A DNA stretch of 32,761 nucleotides from Actinomycetota bacterium (GTDB taxonomy: Bacteria; Actinomycetota; Acidimicrobiia; Acidimicrobiales; Ilumatobacteraceae), in the NCBI GenBank assembly GCA_009927375.1, contig RFNE01000168.1, positions 1 through 32,761 of the forward strand, read 5' to 3'. Below the pieces are notes generated by a model that was given only the letters and a program-made list of their open reading frames with translations, ran no database searches and was not told where the DNA came from. Positions within the stretch are counted from its first letter, which is position 1; each line of letters starts with the position of its first letter. The translations under genes were made by a program, and so were the position numbers. Positions 1-7,295 of this stretch are shown here, one piece after another.

Positions 1-391
1 CGCTTGACGTTTGCACCACGCCCGCGAGCGACAAATCACGGTCGAGCCACGAATTGAGAAGAGGTCCTCCGTAGATCTCTACGTTCAGGATTCCCAATCC
101 CGCGCTCGATCCAGAGCGACCAGGCTTGAGGGTCAAACCTGGTGAGTCGGTGTGGGCTCCAATGAGCCTCAACGGTTGGCGAGCGGCTTCGTTCAGATTC
201 GACCACGCGATGATGGTCCCAGATCGAGCGAGGTACCCATGAAGCACATGCTCCGGTCGAGGGTCGCAGATGCCGTCCCATTCGATGAAGCCTTCACGAT
301 CAAGGATCGATTTGGCGTTGTTGACGACGTGCCGCGACGTCGGGGACGAATCGAGCAGACTCACCAACTGAGCGATGTCGTAGTTGCTCAT
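1..391 (-). CDS. apeB: M18 family (aspartyl) aminopeptidase, N-terminal part
   Basis: This is the first ~130 residues of a metallo-aminopeptidase; the rest lies beyond the left edge. M18 enzymes are cytoplasmic dizinc peptidases that remove N-terminal, often acidic, residues from peptides. Reading the minus strand from the ATG at 391 gives a typical M18 N-terminus. GAHTDSPGL (about residues 78-86) carries the first metal-binding His80 and the neighbouring Asp82, followed by EIYGGPLLNSWLDRDLSLAG, the conserved M18 stretch. The ATG overlaps the stop of the upstream small membrane protein (ATGA, 388-391), which suggests translational coupling. No frameshift is seen in the visible part. The family call is firm; the exact substrate preference cannot be read from this fragment. 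Confidence 0.88.
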   Translation of the reverse strand, partial: MSNYDIAQLVSLLDSSPTSRHVVNNAKSILDREGFIEWDGICDPRPEHVLHGYLARSGTIIAWSNLNEAARQPLRLIGAHTDSPGLTLKPGRSGSSAGLGILNVEIYGGPLLNSWLDRDLSLAGVVQTSS

Positions 392-675
392 GGGAGATCG
401 ATCGACGACATCGAGATGTCTTGCCCGAAGAAGTGGCAGGACAAGTCCTTCACGAATCCCTCTGCGCTCATCAGAGTCCGTACCTTGGCAGCGCAGGCAT
501 TGACATCATCACGTTGGGTGAAGGCGAGGTATCCAACTCCGAGCGCAAGCGCAACGAGTAGGAGCTTGGTGACCACTGATTTCGCAAATTTCAGGACCAG
601 CAGGAGGAACAGCACCGAGCCAACAATGAGGCCGACTGAGAGATTCTTGGCCGTGTCCAGATCGATTTCGAACAT
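388..675 (-). CDS. small two-helix membrane protein, unknown function
   Basis: A 95-residue protein I do not recognise. Two hydrophobic segments (about residues 12-31 and 34-52), separated by a short Lys-containing turn, predict a helical hairpin in the membrane. A soluble tail of about 40 residues follows with two cysteines (Cys61, Cys80). It is translationally coupled to the M18 aminopeptidase gene by a 4-base ATGA overlap, so the two probably form one transcript. There is no Shine-Dalgarno site before the ATG. A -10-like GAGAAT lies 6 bases upstream on the minus strand, which fits a leaderless start. The gene is divergent from the DUF3151 gene, with only 41 bases between the two start codons. 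Confidence 0.7.
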   Translation of the reverse strand: MFEIDLDTAKNLSVGLIVGSVLFLLLVLKFAKSVVTKLLLVALALGVGYLAFTQRDDVNACAAKVRTLMSAEGFVKDLSCHFFGQDISMSSIDLP

Positions 676-681
676 GGGACC

Positions 682-687
682 ATTCTC
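682..687 (-). promoter_or_regulatory. putative leaderless -10 element for the small membrane protein/M18 operon
   Basis: On the minus strand the sequence reads GAGAAT, then 6 bases, then the ATG at 675. It matches the TATAAT consensus at 4 of 6 positions and has the same spacing as other leaderless-type starts in this window. No convincing -35 box was found, so this is a weak call. Confidence 0.35.
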
Positions 688-704
688 GCAGGTGGGCGGT
701 GCGA

Positions 705-710
705 TACCGT
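705..710 (+). promoter_or_regulatory. putative leaderless -10 element for the DUF3151 operon
   Basis: TACCGT (TANNNT pattern) lies exactly 6 bases before the ATG at 717, inside TGCGATACCGT. The gene has no Shine-Dalgarno site. The same TGCGATACC-N-T block with the same spacing precedes pup at 20037. In actinobacteria a TANNNT -10 at this distance typically gives transcripts starting at the A of ATG. No clear -35 box is visible. Confidence 0.5.
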
Positions 711-716
711 ACGACC

Positions 717-1154
717 ATGTCCACGGTGAACCTCAGTGGCACGGGTCCGGGCGAGACCGTGCTTCCAGCGGATCCTTCCGAATTGGTCGAAGGATTGCGT
801 GCGACATCGCATCTCGAGGTCGGTGAGCGTCGCGATGCGGTAGCGCAATGGTGTGCGCGGTTTCCCACGTCAAGCCTCGCGTGGGCGTCGTTAGGCGATG
901 TTGCACGGGACGACATCGAGGCCTACAGCGCTTACCGGGTCGGATATCACCGCGGACTGGATGCGTTGCGCGCCAATGGATGGCGAGGATCGGGCTATGT
1001 GAGGTGGGATCACGAATCGAATCGGGGATTCCTTCGGTGTCTGGACGGACTTGCCAAGTTCGCCGGTCGAATTGGTGAGGTTGCAGAGTCGGCGCGATGC
1101 TCGCAGTTCGCATTGCAGCTCGATCCACGAAGTGGACGGAGAGAACAGATCTGA
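717..1154 (+). CDS. DUF3151 family protein
   Basis: A conserved actinobacterial protein of about 145 residues with no established function. The family signature is clear in the second half: a GLDALRANGWRGSGYVRW block, then HESNRGFLRCLDGLAKFA and a C-terminal QLDPRSG. The N-terminal half contains helix pairs with a TPR-like feel (FPTSSLAWASLGDVA), which is only an impression. I chose the ATG at 717 rather than the GTG at 699 because the residues after it resemble the usual DUF3151 N-terminus and because a TANNNT element lies 6 bases upstream. It is the first gene of an overlapping chain with mobA, a rhodanese and RNase D. Confidence 0.85.
   Translation: MSTVNLSGTGPGETVLPADPSELVEGLRATSHLEVGERRDAVAQWCARFPTSSLAWASLGDVARDDIEAYSAYRVGYHRGLDALRANGWRGSGYVRWDHESNRGFLRCLDGLAKFAGRIGEVAESARCSQFALQLDPRSGRREQI
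1138..1142 (+). promoter_or_regulatory. Shine-Dalgarno site deciding the CTG start of mobA
   Basis: GGAGA sits 8 bases before the CTG at 1151, inside the end of the DUF3151 gene. It is the only good ribosome-binding site near the expected MobA N-terminus and supports initiation at the rare CTG codon overlapping the upstream stop. Confidence 0.5.
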
Positions 1155-1728
1155 GTACAGGCGGCTTCGTCCTCGCCGGTGGCAAGAGCACTCGGTTCGG
1201 AGCAGATAAAGCGCTCGCTGAATTGGGAACGCGCCACATGATCGACGCGGTCATTGATTCACTTCGTCCAGTCGTCGACAGGATCTCCATCGTGGGAGGC
1301 GATCCCGCCATTGCGTTCGCGCGTCATCTGTCGCATATTGAAGATCACGAGAAGCATCGCGGTCCTTGGGCGGCGTTGGCATCAGTTTCTGCTCACGTGT
1401 CGGACGACATGCTGGTCTTCGTCCCGTGCGATGCGCCTTTGTTGAGGTTGAGACACTCATCAATCTTCGCGAAGCCGCGCGTCTTCACGGTGTCTCAGTG
1501 GCGCGAAGCGAAAGCATGATCCATTGGTCGGTCTCCGCCTGGACTCGTCATCGTTTGGCTGAGGCACTCGATGCAGAAGCGTCTCAGAATTCCTCGTCTC
1601 TGTATTCGGCAATCGAACCGTTGAAGCCAGACTTCGTCGTGGTAGACGAGAGGGAAATGCTGAACGTCAACACTCCGGCGGAGCTCGCCATCGCAGCGTC
1701 CAATTTGGCAGAATTGTCCGATGACTGA
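1151..1728 (+). CDS. mobA: molybdenum cofactor guanylyltransferase MobA, interrupted by a frameshift
   Basis: MobA transfers GMP from GTP to molybdopterin in the cytoplasm. The N-terminal nucleotide-binding signature is clear: FVLAGGKSTRFGADKAL (about residues 5-21), followed by the VPCDAPLL metal-binding segment. Just after PCDAPLL (about 1439-1446) the frame breaks. The matching continuation, VETLINLREAARLHG to the C-terminal NVNTPAELAIAA, is in the next frame. One missing base (for example ttgttgGaggtt) restores a protein of about 192 residues, the normal MobA size. No ATG, GTG or TTG lies near the expected start. A CTG at 1151 overlaps the upstream TGA (CTGA) and has GGAGA at 1138-1142, 8 bases away, so I take it as the start. 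The frameshift is probably a consensus error, though real decay cannot be excluded. Confidence 0.78.
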
Positions 1729-2029
1729 AATCACCGTTGATGAACTACACGGACTCCTCGCATCTTCGCCTCGAGTCGTCGATGTGCGCGAGCGAGACGA
1801 ATTTGCCGGAGGCCGTATCCCTGGTGCCCTCAACGCACCGCTTTCCGAGCTCGGCGATCACGTCGAGAAGTTCCAAGGTGGGGATGTGGTGTACGTGGTG
1901 TGTCAGGCAGGGGGACGAAGCGCTCGGGCATGTGAGGCGCTCGAGGAAGCAGGGTTGTCGGGTTTGGTGAACGTCGTCGGAGGCACTGGAGCGTGGAAGG
2001 CTCGGAACTTCCCCTTGGAAGTTGGCTGA
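1721..2029 (+). CDS. single-domain rhodanese-like sulfurtransferase
   Basis: A 102-residue single rhodanese domain. The CH2A-type segment VVDVRERDEFAGGRIPGA (about residues 19-36) precedes the active-site loop CQAGGRS with catalytic Cys61. The family transfers sulfane sulfur from a persulfidated cysteine to acceptors such as thiols or cofactor-biosynthesis proteins; the acceptor cannot be deduced here. The ATG overlaps the mobA stop by 8 bases (ATGACTGA, 1721-1728), and the RNase D gene starts inside its own end. A sulfurtransferase next to mobA could relate to molybdenum cofactor sulfuration, but that is inference from position only. The domain is complete and in frame. Confidence 0.9.
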   Translation: MTEITVDELHGLLASSPRVVDVRERDEFAGGRIPGALNAPLSELGDHVEKFQGGDVVYVVCQAGGRSARACEALEEAGLSGLVNVVGGTGAWKARNFPLEVG

Positions 2030-3170
2030 TCTGACGACGCACGTTTGGATCGACAAAGACAGCGAACTCGAAGGTCTTCGGGATCGCCTGATCGATCATC
2101 CTCGGGTCGCGATCGATACGGAATTTCATCGTGAACGCACCTATTTCCCTGAACTTGCCCTCCTGCAGATTGGCTCACCGGACGGCGTCTATCTGATCGA
2201 CCCACTCAAGTGCGACGTTGGCATTCTCGCGCCAGTTCTCGATTCATCTGTTCTGTGGATTGCGCATGCGGCTCAACAAGATCTCGAAGTGCTCCACCTG
2301 GCGACTGGGGTCACGCCTCGGAATCTGTTTGACACGCAGATCGCATCGGGATTCATCGGCATGTCGACGCCCTCGTTGTCCGCGCTCGTGAGCAGCACTC
2401 TGGGGGTGAACTTGTCGAAAGGCGATCGGCTGACTGATTGGCTGCGACGTCCACTTACCGCTGCCCAATGCGCGTACGCCGCCAATGACGTGCTCCACCT
2501 CGACGCCGTCTACGAGAAAGTCACCGAGGAGCTCATCGGTCTCGATCGACTGGGTTGGGCCGAAGAGGCGTGCGCTGAATCACTTTCACGGCGACAGGAG
2601 TCAACCAGTGATGACGCGTGGCTCAGGGTGAAAGATGCGCGTTCCTTGAAAGGTGAGGCACGTGGTGTCGCTCGTTCCGTCGCTCGATGGAGGGATGAGC
2701 GTGCTCGCCAACTCAATGTTCCCGTCCGAAGAGTGTTGTCTGACATGGCGTTGGTCTCGATCGCGCAACAAGTTCCAACGAGTGCCAATGAACTCTTGGG
2801 TCTGCGGGGTATCGATGGTCGACTTTCGCACGGCTCGGACGTGAATGAAATCCTCGCGGTCGTCGCATCAGGTCGGACAGAAGTTGTAAGTCTTCCGAAC
2901 GGGTCAGGGGAGGAGATCGACAAGCGACTCAAACCTGCGGTCAATCTGATGACTGCCTGGATTAGCGAACTTGCGCGGCTTCATCGCATCGATGCGACTC
3001 TGCTCGGGACTCGCGCAGATGTCGACGCTCTTCTGCGTCGGGATGAATCGTGTCGACTGCTCTCAGGCTGGCGTCGCGACATCGTGGGATCCGATCTTGA
3101 GGACATCCTGAATGGCAGGGCAGGCCTTTCGTTTGACGGCAAGGGCCACTTGCGACTGATTCGCCAGTAA
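2022..3170 (+). CDS. rnd: ribonuclease D (3'-5' exonuclease with HRDC domain)
   Basis: A 382-residue DEDDy-type 3'-5' exoribonuclease, expected to trim tRNA and other stable RNA precursors. The catalytic acidic residues are all visible: Asp32 and Glu34 in AIDTEFHRERTY, Asp87 in AHAAQQDLEVL, and Tyr152/Asp156 in AYAANDVLHL. An HRDC nucleic-acid-binding domain follows at about residues 213-285 (RSVARWRDERARQLNVPVRR onward). The remaining ~90 residues are a less conserved C-terminus. The length fits the family. The start is a TTG at 2022 overlapping the rhodanese stop by 8 bases (TTGGCTGA). This is the last gene of the 717-3170 chain; a weak GAGCC/GGCTT hairpin around 3194 follows without a T tract. 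Confidence 0.92.
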   Translation: MADLTTHVWIDKDSELEGLRDRLIDHPRVAIDTEFHRERTYFPELALLQIGSPDGVYLIDPLKCDVGILAPVLDSSVLWIAHAAQQDLEVLHLATGVTPRNLFDTQIASGFIGMSTPSLSALVSSTLGVNLSKGDRLTDWLRRPLTAAQCAYAANDVLHLDAVYEKVTEELIGLDRLGWAEEACAESLSRRQESTSDDAWLRVKDARSLKGEARGVARSVARWRDERARQLNVPVRRVLSDMALVSIAQQVPTSANELLGLRGIDGRLSHGSDVNEILAVVASGRTEVVSLPNGSGEEIDKRLKPAVNLMTAWISELARLHRIDATLLGTRADVDALLRRDESCRLLSGWRRDIVGSDLEDILNGRAGLSFDGKGHLRLIRQ

Positions 3171-3271
3171 GCACGATCCCTCAAGCAGCAGGGCCGAGCC
3201 TGTAGGCTTGTCAACGATGTTTATTCGATAGGCGGCCACATTGTGGTCGTCCAGCTAGTTTGGAGCCACAC

Positions 3272-3460
3272 GTGAAGAAGGGTCGCCACCGACGCTTCGA
3301 AGAAGCGCGCAAGTTGAAGCAATCTGGGCCTTCCCCCGAGGATCTGGGCCTTGGTCGCAATCGTCGCCCGCAGTCCGAAGAGGACGAATATGCAGCGATT
3401 GCGGAACGCTATGGCGTTCGCTTCGACGACGATGAAGAAGAAGCTGACGACGACCAGTAG
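3272..3460 (+). CDS. small DUF3073-like protein with a basic N-terminus and acidic tail
   Basis: A 62-residue protein. The first 20 residues are strongly basic (KKGRHRRFEEARKLK) and the end is almost entirely Asp/Glu (RFDDDEEEADDDQ), joined by EYAAIAERYGV. This charge layout and the N-terminal pattern resemble the actinobacterial DUF3073 family, whose function is unknown. The match is by pattern only, so the family name is tentative. The start is the GTG at 3272, because GGAG at 3262-3265 lies 6 bases upstream; the TTG at 3260 lacks such a site. A TAGTTT hexamer at 3256-3261 could be its -10. It precedes typA by 24 bases in the same orientation, probably as a co-transcribed pair. Confidence 0.7.
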   Translation: MKKGRHRRFEEARKLKQSGPSPEDLGLGRNRRPQSEEDEYAAIAERYGVRFDDDEEEADDDQ

Positions 3461-3484
3461 GTCGTAACGGCAGCGGAAGGACCC

Positions 3485-5322
3485 ATGTCTACACCCCCTG
3501 AAAAACTGAGAAGTATTGCGCTCGTCGCGCACGTCGACCATGGAAAGACGACGCTTGTCGATGCTCTTCTGCGGAGTACTGGAACGTTCTCGAGCCATGC
3601 GGCCGTTGTCGATCGTGTCATGGACAACAACGATCAGGAGCGTGAGCGAGGAATCACCATCCTCGCCAAAGCAGCACAAGTGGAGTGGAAGGGCGTCAAG
3701 ATCAATCTCGTCGACACTCCCGGTCACGCCGACTTCGGCGGCGAGGTCGAACGCGCCTCGCGTTGGTAGACGGGATCCTTCTCCTCGTCGATGCCGCAGA
3801 GGGTCCTCTTCCGCAGACCCGATACGTGCTGTCGAAAGCGCTTGCCCAGGACCTGCCCGTCATCCTTGTGATCAACAAGGTCGACCGTGGTGATGCACGA
3901 GCCGAGGAAGTGCTTCACGAGGTCGAACAACTCTTCCTCGACCTGGCACATTCAGATCATCACTTGAGTTTCCCGGTGTATTCGGCAGTCGCCCGTGAGA
4001 GTCGGTCGATGAAGGGGATTGGCATGCCCGCGCCCGATGCCGATCTCGCACCATTGCTCGATGCGATTCTCGAATACATTCCCGTCCCTAATCACGACAT
4101 CGATGCGCCACTGCAGGCGCTCGTGACCAACCTTGATGCGAGCGACTACCTGGGTCGTCTTGCCATCGGTCGAGTGATCTCGGGGGTAATGAAGAAGGGT
4201 CAGCAAGTCGTTCTGTGCCAGAAGCCGACAGCGGATAATCCGCAACCGATGCTCAAGAGCAAGTTGAGCGGACTTTTGCTTTTCTCGGGAATCGACCGCG
4301 TCGAAGTCCAGGAGGTCGTCGCCGGCGACTTGTTCATCATGTCTGGAATCGAAGAGGTCGAAGTTGGTGACACGATCGCAAGCGCTGAAAACCCTGTTCC
4401 GCTTCCTCGCCTAGAGGTTGATGAGCCGGTGCTGCGGATGAGCTTCGGGGTCAACACCTCGCCATACGCAGGTCGCTCTGGCAAATATCTCACTTCGCGC
4501 CACCTTCGCGACCGCTTGAAGAAAGAGATCCTCGGCAATGTCAGCATCAAGATCGCCGAAACCGACTCTGCCGACGTCATGGAAGTAGCTGGTCGTGGTG
4601 AACTCCAACTCGCGGTGCTCATCGAGAACATGCGTCGCGAGGGCTTCGAGCTCCAGGTGAGCCGACCAGAGGTGATCACGCGAGAGATTGACGGAAAGAA
4701 GCACGAGCCATTGGAGACGGGCACGTGTGACGTCCCCGATGAGTACGTTGGGGCAATCACTCAGGCCTTGGCGCCACGCAAGGGTCGGATCACCGACCTG
4801 CGGCCGGGAGACCCGGGGCGAACGATCATTTCGTTCGAGGCTCCGTCGCGTGGTCTGATCGGTTTTCGCTCGTTGGTCTTGACGGTGACCCGAGGAACGG
4901 CGCTGTTACACCAGGCGCTCAACGGATGGACTCCATGGGCTGGTGAACTTCCACATCGCACCGGTGGGGCGATGGTCGGAGACCGGATCGGCACGGCAAC
5001 TGCCTACGCGCTCGACAACCTGCAACTTCGCGGAACGTTATTCGTTTCGCCCGGCGATGAGATCTATGAGGGAATGGTCGTTGGGGAGAATTCTCGCGAA
5101 GAAGAGATGGTCGTCAACGCGGTGCGTGCCAAAGAGAAGACGAACATTCGCACACACAGCCATGACGATGGTCCGAAACTCGCAACTCCGGTGACCCACA
5201 CTCTCGAGACGGCAATCGAATGGATCGGCGATGACGAGCTCGTCGAGGTGACTCCTGACGCGATTCGGATTCGCAAACGATTCCTCAATCTCGAGGATCG
5301 CAAGAAGAACAACCGCAAGTAG
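3485..5322 (+). CDS. typA: ribosome-associated GTPase TypA/BipA, frameshifted at about 3757
   Basis: TypA is a translational GTPase of the EF-G/LepA type that binds the 70S ribosome and helps 50S assembly and stress or cold adaptation. Visible motifs: G1 AHVDHGKTT (about residues 14-22), RERGITI, G3 DTPGHADFGGEVER and G4 NKVD. The elongation-factor domains and the TypA C-terminal domain follow (APSRGLIGFRS, THSHDDG). The reading frame breaks after GGEVERA. The downstream frame resumes at LVDGILLLVDAAEG. Adding one C to the CC at 3756-3757 gives ERALALVDG, the expected family sequence, and a normal length of about 612 residues. The start is the ATG at 3485 with GGAAGGA just upstream. The stop abuts that of the opposite gene (TAGCTA, 5320-5325). 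Confidence 0.93.
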
Positions 5323-6093
5323 CTAGCGTCGCACCTTCGGGTGTGGCAACGGGGTCGAGCGCTTTTCTTCGAGAAGTGTGACGAGCTTCTTGTAGACCGG
5401 AAGTCCGACCAACTCGATGATCTCGTCAGCCAGATACTTGTAGACGGGTTCCTTGCCTACGAAGGCAGACGCATCGTCGGTGCACCACCAGTGGAAGTCT
5501 TCACCGCCGCCGCCCCAATCTCGCCGTTTCCACTCGCGAACAAAAGCGATTCGATGACCGTCGTCCTCGTCCAACTCATCCAACCGAATCGGGACCTGCC
5601 AGCACACGTCTGGCTTCCAGTCCATCGGGCGTTCTCCTGCTTCAAGCGCAGCGATATGAAACGCACAGCCCATTCCACCCTCGAAGTCGGGCTCATTGTG
5701 GAAGATGCAGGCCCCATTGACTCGCCGTGTCTTGTCGCTACCGTCACGTTCCTTCATCAACCAATTGCCGTTGCGACCCTTGTTGAAGTTCTGCCAGTGA
5801 TGCGGCTTCAATCTTGCGACGAACTTGCGAACATTTGCCAAGTCCTTCTTGTCGAGGAAGTGGGCTCCATAACTGCAGCATCCCTGCTGAAGATGCGTTG
5901 CATCGTCGTCAAGTACGCCCTTGCAACCCTCGCCGTAGATGCACTTGTAGTTCGAACGCATGAATGTCTCGTCGAACATCCACGTCTGATCCCGGTCATC
6001 GTCATCAAAACTCAACCATTCATGGATGTTCTTCGGCTTTGGCACCTGAGCGACGATAGTTGATTGGGCACTCTGCTGAAAGTCTCGTGGCAT
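5323..6093 (-). CDS. conserved Cys-rich protein, putative metal-binding, unknown function
   Basis: A protein of about 256 residues that resembles uncharacterised actinobacterial proteins. It has at least six well-spaced cysteines: YKCIYGEGCKGV, QGCCSYGAHFLD, NGACIFHN, GMGCAFHIAALEAGERP and DVCWQVP, plus HWWC near the end. Paired Cys with nearby His suggests a bound metal or Fe-S site, perhaps in the manner of YkgJ/DUF3109-type proteins; this is inference. An upstream ATG at 6141 would overlap the divergent small gene. I chose the ATG at 6093 because MPRDFQQSAQST looks like the natural N-terminus and the extra residues are low quality. It converges on typA with no bases between the stop codons. 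Confidence 0.78.
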   Translation of the reverse strand: MPRDFQQSAQSTIVAQVPKPKNIHEWLSFDDDDRDQTWMFDETFMRSNYKCIYGEGCKGVLDDDATHLQQGCCSYGAHFLDKKDLANVRKFVARLKPHHWQNFNKGRNGNWLMKERDGSDKTRRVNGACIFHNEPDFEGGMGCAFHIAALEAGERPMDWKPDVCWQVPIRLDELDEDDGHRIAFVREWKRRDWGGGGEDFHWWCTDDASAFVGKEPVYKYLADEIIELVGLPVYKKLVTLLEEKRSTPLPHPKVRR

Positions 6094-6096
6094 ACT
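6091..6096 (+). promoter_or_regulatory. putative leaderless -10 element for the small gene at 6104
   Basis: CATACT matches TATAAT at 4 of 6 positions and lies 7 bases before the GTG at 6104. It overlaps the ATG of the divergent Cys-rich gene. There is no Shine-Dalgarno site for the 6104 start. No good -35 was found. Confidence 0.35.
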
Positions 6097-6103
6097 GAAG
6101 GCC

Positions 6104-6298
6104 GTGAATGTGGATGACGTTGTATCTCGATTGGAGACCATTTCTGAAGAGCTTGCCGATGCAGCAATTCAGGCTTTGATGGAGGCCAACTCACGAGGGG
6201 ATGACCGCCGTCCGGAGGCTGAACGAAATCTGACGATCGCGCGAAGATCGATAGAAAAGGCGATTTCTACGCTTCGCCGAGTTGATTCAGGCGATTGA
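6104..6298 (+). CDS. small helical protein, unknown function
   Basis: A 64-residue protein that I do not recognise. It is predicted to be almost all helical, with a heptad-like pattern (VVSRLETISEELADAAIQALMEA, then AERNLTIARRSIEKAISTLRRV) suggesting a two-helix bundle or coiled coil. The start is a GTG at 6104 (an in-frame GTG at 6110 is an alternative). It has no Shine-Dalgarno site, but a -10-like CATACT lies 7 bases upstream. Its last 32 bases overlap tail-to-tail with the LOG-family gene. It is kept as real because the sequence is compositionally protein-like and it fills the gap between two divergent and convergent genes. The main doubt is its short length. Confidence 0.6.
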   Translation: MNVDDVVSRLETISEELADAAIQALMEANSRGDDRRPEAERNLTIARRSIEKAISTLRRVDSGD

Positions 6299-7295
6299 TC
6301 ATCTCTCTCAGCCGACCATAGGACCGTTTGTCGAAGCGAAGGCGTAGGCGTTCGAGCTCGACCTTGTCGCCCTCCGCTTGCTCCTGGCGGCTCGCGTCAG
6401 AACGAATGATCGGCTCGGCAACGATGTCTGCGAACTCGTTGTTGAGCGTCGCGATGCTTGGGTCAGAGAGTCGCTGGCGATGCCGAATAAAGAGATTCGG
6501 ACCCACGAACCGTAGCGAGTCGTAGTTCGAGTAGAACCGTTGGATCTCCTCGACGGCGTCAGATCCGTGGTTTGTCAGGCTGTAGAGCGCGAAGTCATCT
6601 GACGAGACCATCCCTGACGGATACAGCACCTCGCGAAAGAATCTGTCGAGATGCTCCCAGTAGGGGGTGCCAAGTGGGTTCATGAGGATGACCGGCACCG
6701 GGACACTCTTTCCAGTCTGAAGAAGTGTGAGTAACTCAAACGTCTCGTCCAAGGTTCCAAATCCGCCTGGAAGAGCGACGAAAGCGTGAGATTCCTTAAC
6801 GAGCATCAGTTTGCGAGTGAAGAAGTACCGCATGGATACGTACTTCTCATCGCCTGCAATGATCGGATTTGCGCCGGTCTCAAACGGCAGTCGTATCGAA
6901 ACCCCGATCGACATCTCGCGGCCGGCTCCGACCATCCCTGCCTCCATGATTCCCGGGCCTGCTCCGGTGACGACCATCCATCCGTGCGACGCGAGTGATC
7001 GGGCGAGGTGCACTGTTTGCTCGTAGAGCGGATCATGGGGTTTCGTTCGAGCGGACCCGAAGATCGTCACCTTCCGCAAACCTGAATACGGGCGAAACAT
7101 CGAGAATGCTTCACGCATCTCTCGCAGGGCGGAACCCGCGATCTTGAAGTCGAGATCGCTTAGTTCATCTGTTGTGAGAAGAATTGCGGTTTCGACGAGG
7201 TCGAGATATCGAATTCGTGCGGATCCGGTGACGCCGGGATCGATCACCGACTCAGCAAGTTCTCGTGCTCGCTCGACCCGCTCAAGGTCGCTCAA
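6267..7295 (-). CDS. LOG family (TIGR00730) Rossmann-fold nucleotide-binding protein
   Basis: A 342-residue member of the LOG/'lysine decarboxylase-like' family. Its best-studied members cleave nucleoside 5'-monophosphates to base plus ribose 5-phosphate (cytokinin-activating LOG, E. coli PpnN). The two signature motifs are present: GAGPGIMEAG (residues 111-120) and PGGFGTLDE (176-184), within a Rossmann core beginning VTIFGSART (about 76-84). The N-terminal ~70 residues and C-terminal ~110 residues are extra to the short LOG form. True lysine decarboxylase activity is unlikely. The ATG overlaps the transaldolase stop by 4 bases, placing it last in the nagA-tkt-tal operon. Release of ribose 5-phosphate would fit the pentose-phosphate neighbours, but that is inference. 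Confidence 0.9.
   Translation of the reverse strand: MSDLERVERARELAESVIDPGVTGSARIRYLDLVETAILLTTDELSDLDFKIAGSALREMREAFSMFRPYSGLRKVTIFGSARTKPHDPLYEQTVHLARSLASHGWMVVTGAGPGIMEAGMVGAGREMSIGVSIRLPFETGANPIIAGDEKYVSMRYFFTRKLMLVKESHAFVALPGGFGTLDETFELLTLLQTGKSVPVPVILMNPLGTPYWEHLDRFFREVLYPSGMVSSDDFALYSLTNHGSDAVEEIQRFYSNYDSLRFVGPNLFIRHRQRLSDPSIATLNNEFADIVAEPIIRSDASRQEQAEGDKVELERLRLRFDKRSYGRLREMINRLNQLGEA

Noticed and set aside
3190..3212. A hairpin (GAGCC/GGCTT) after RNase D as a terminator
   Set aside because: The stem is about 6 bp including a G-T pair, and no T tract follows.
3254..3265. A shared CTAGTTTG block before the DUF3073-like gene and before mpa as a common operator
   Set aside because: Eight shared bases around a -10-like hexamer are too little evidence for a specific regulator, and the spacing to the start codons differs.
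5341..6063. A 240-codon plus-strand frame opposite the Cys-rich gene
   Set aside because: The minus strand gives a protein with conserved-looking Cys motifs and a sensible start; the plus frame would follow directly on typA without a ribosome-binding site and shows no domain.
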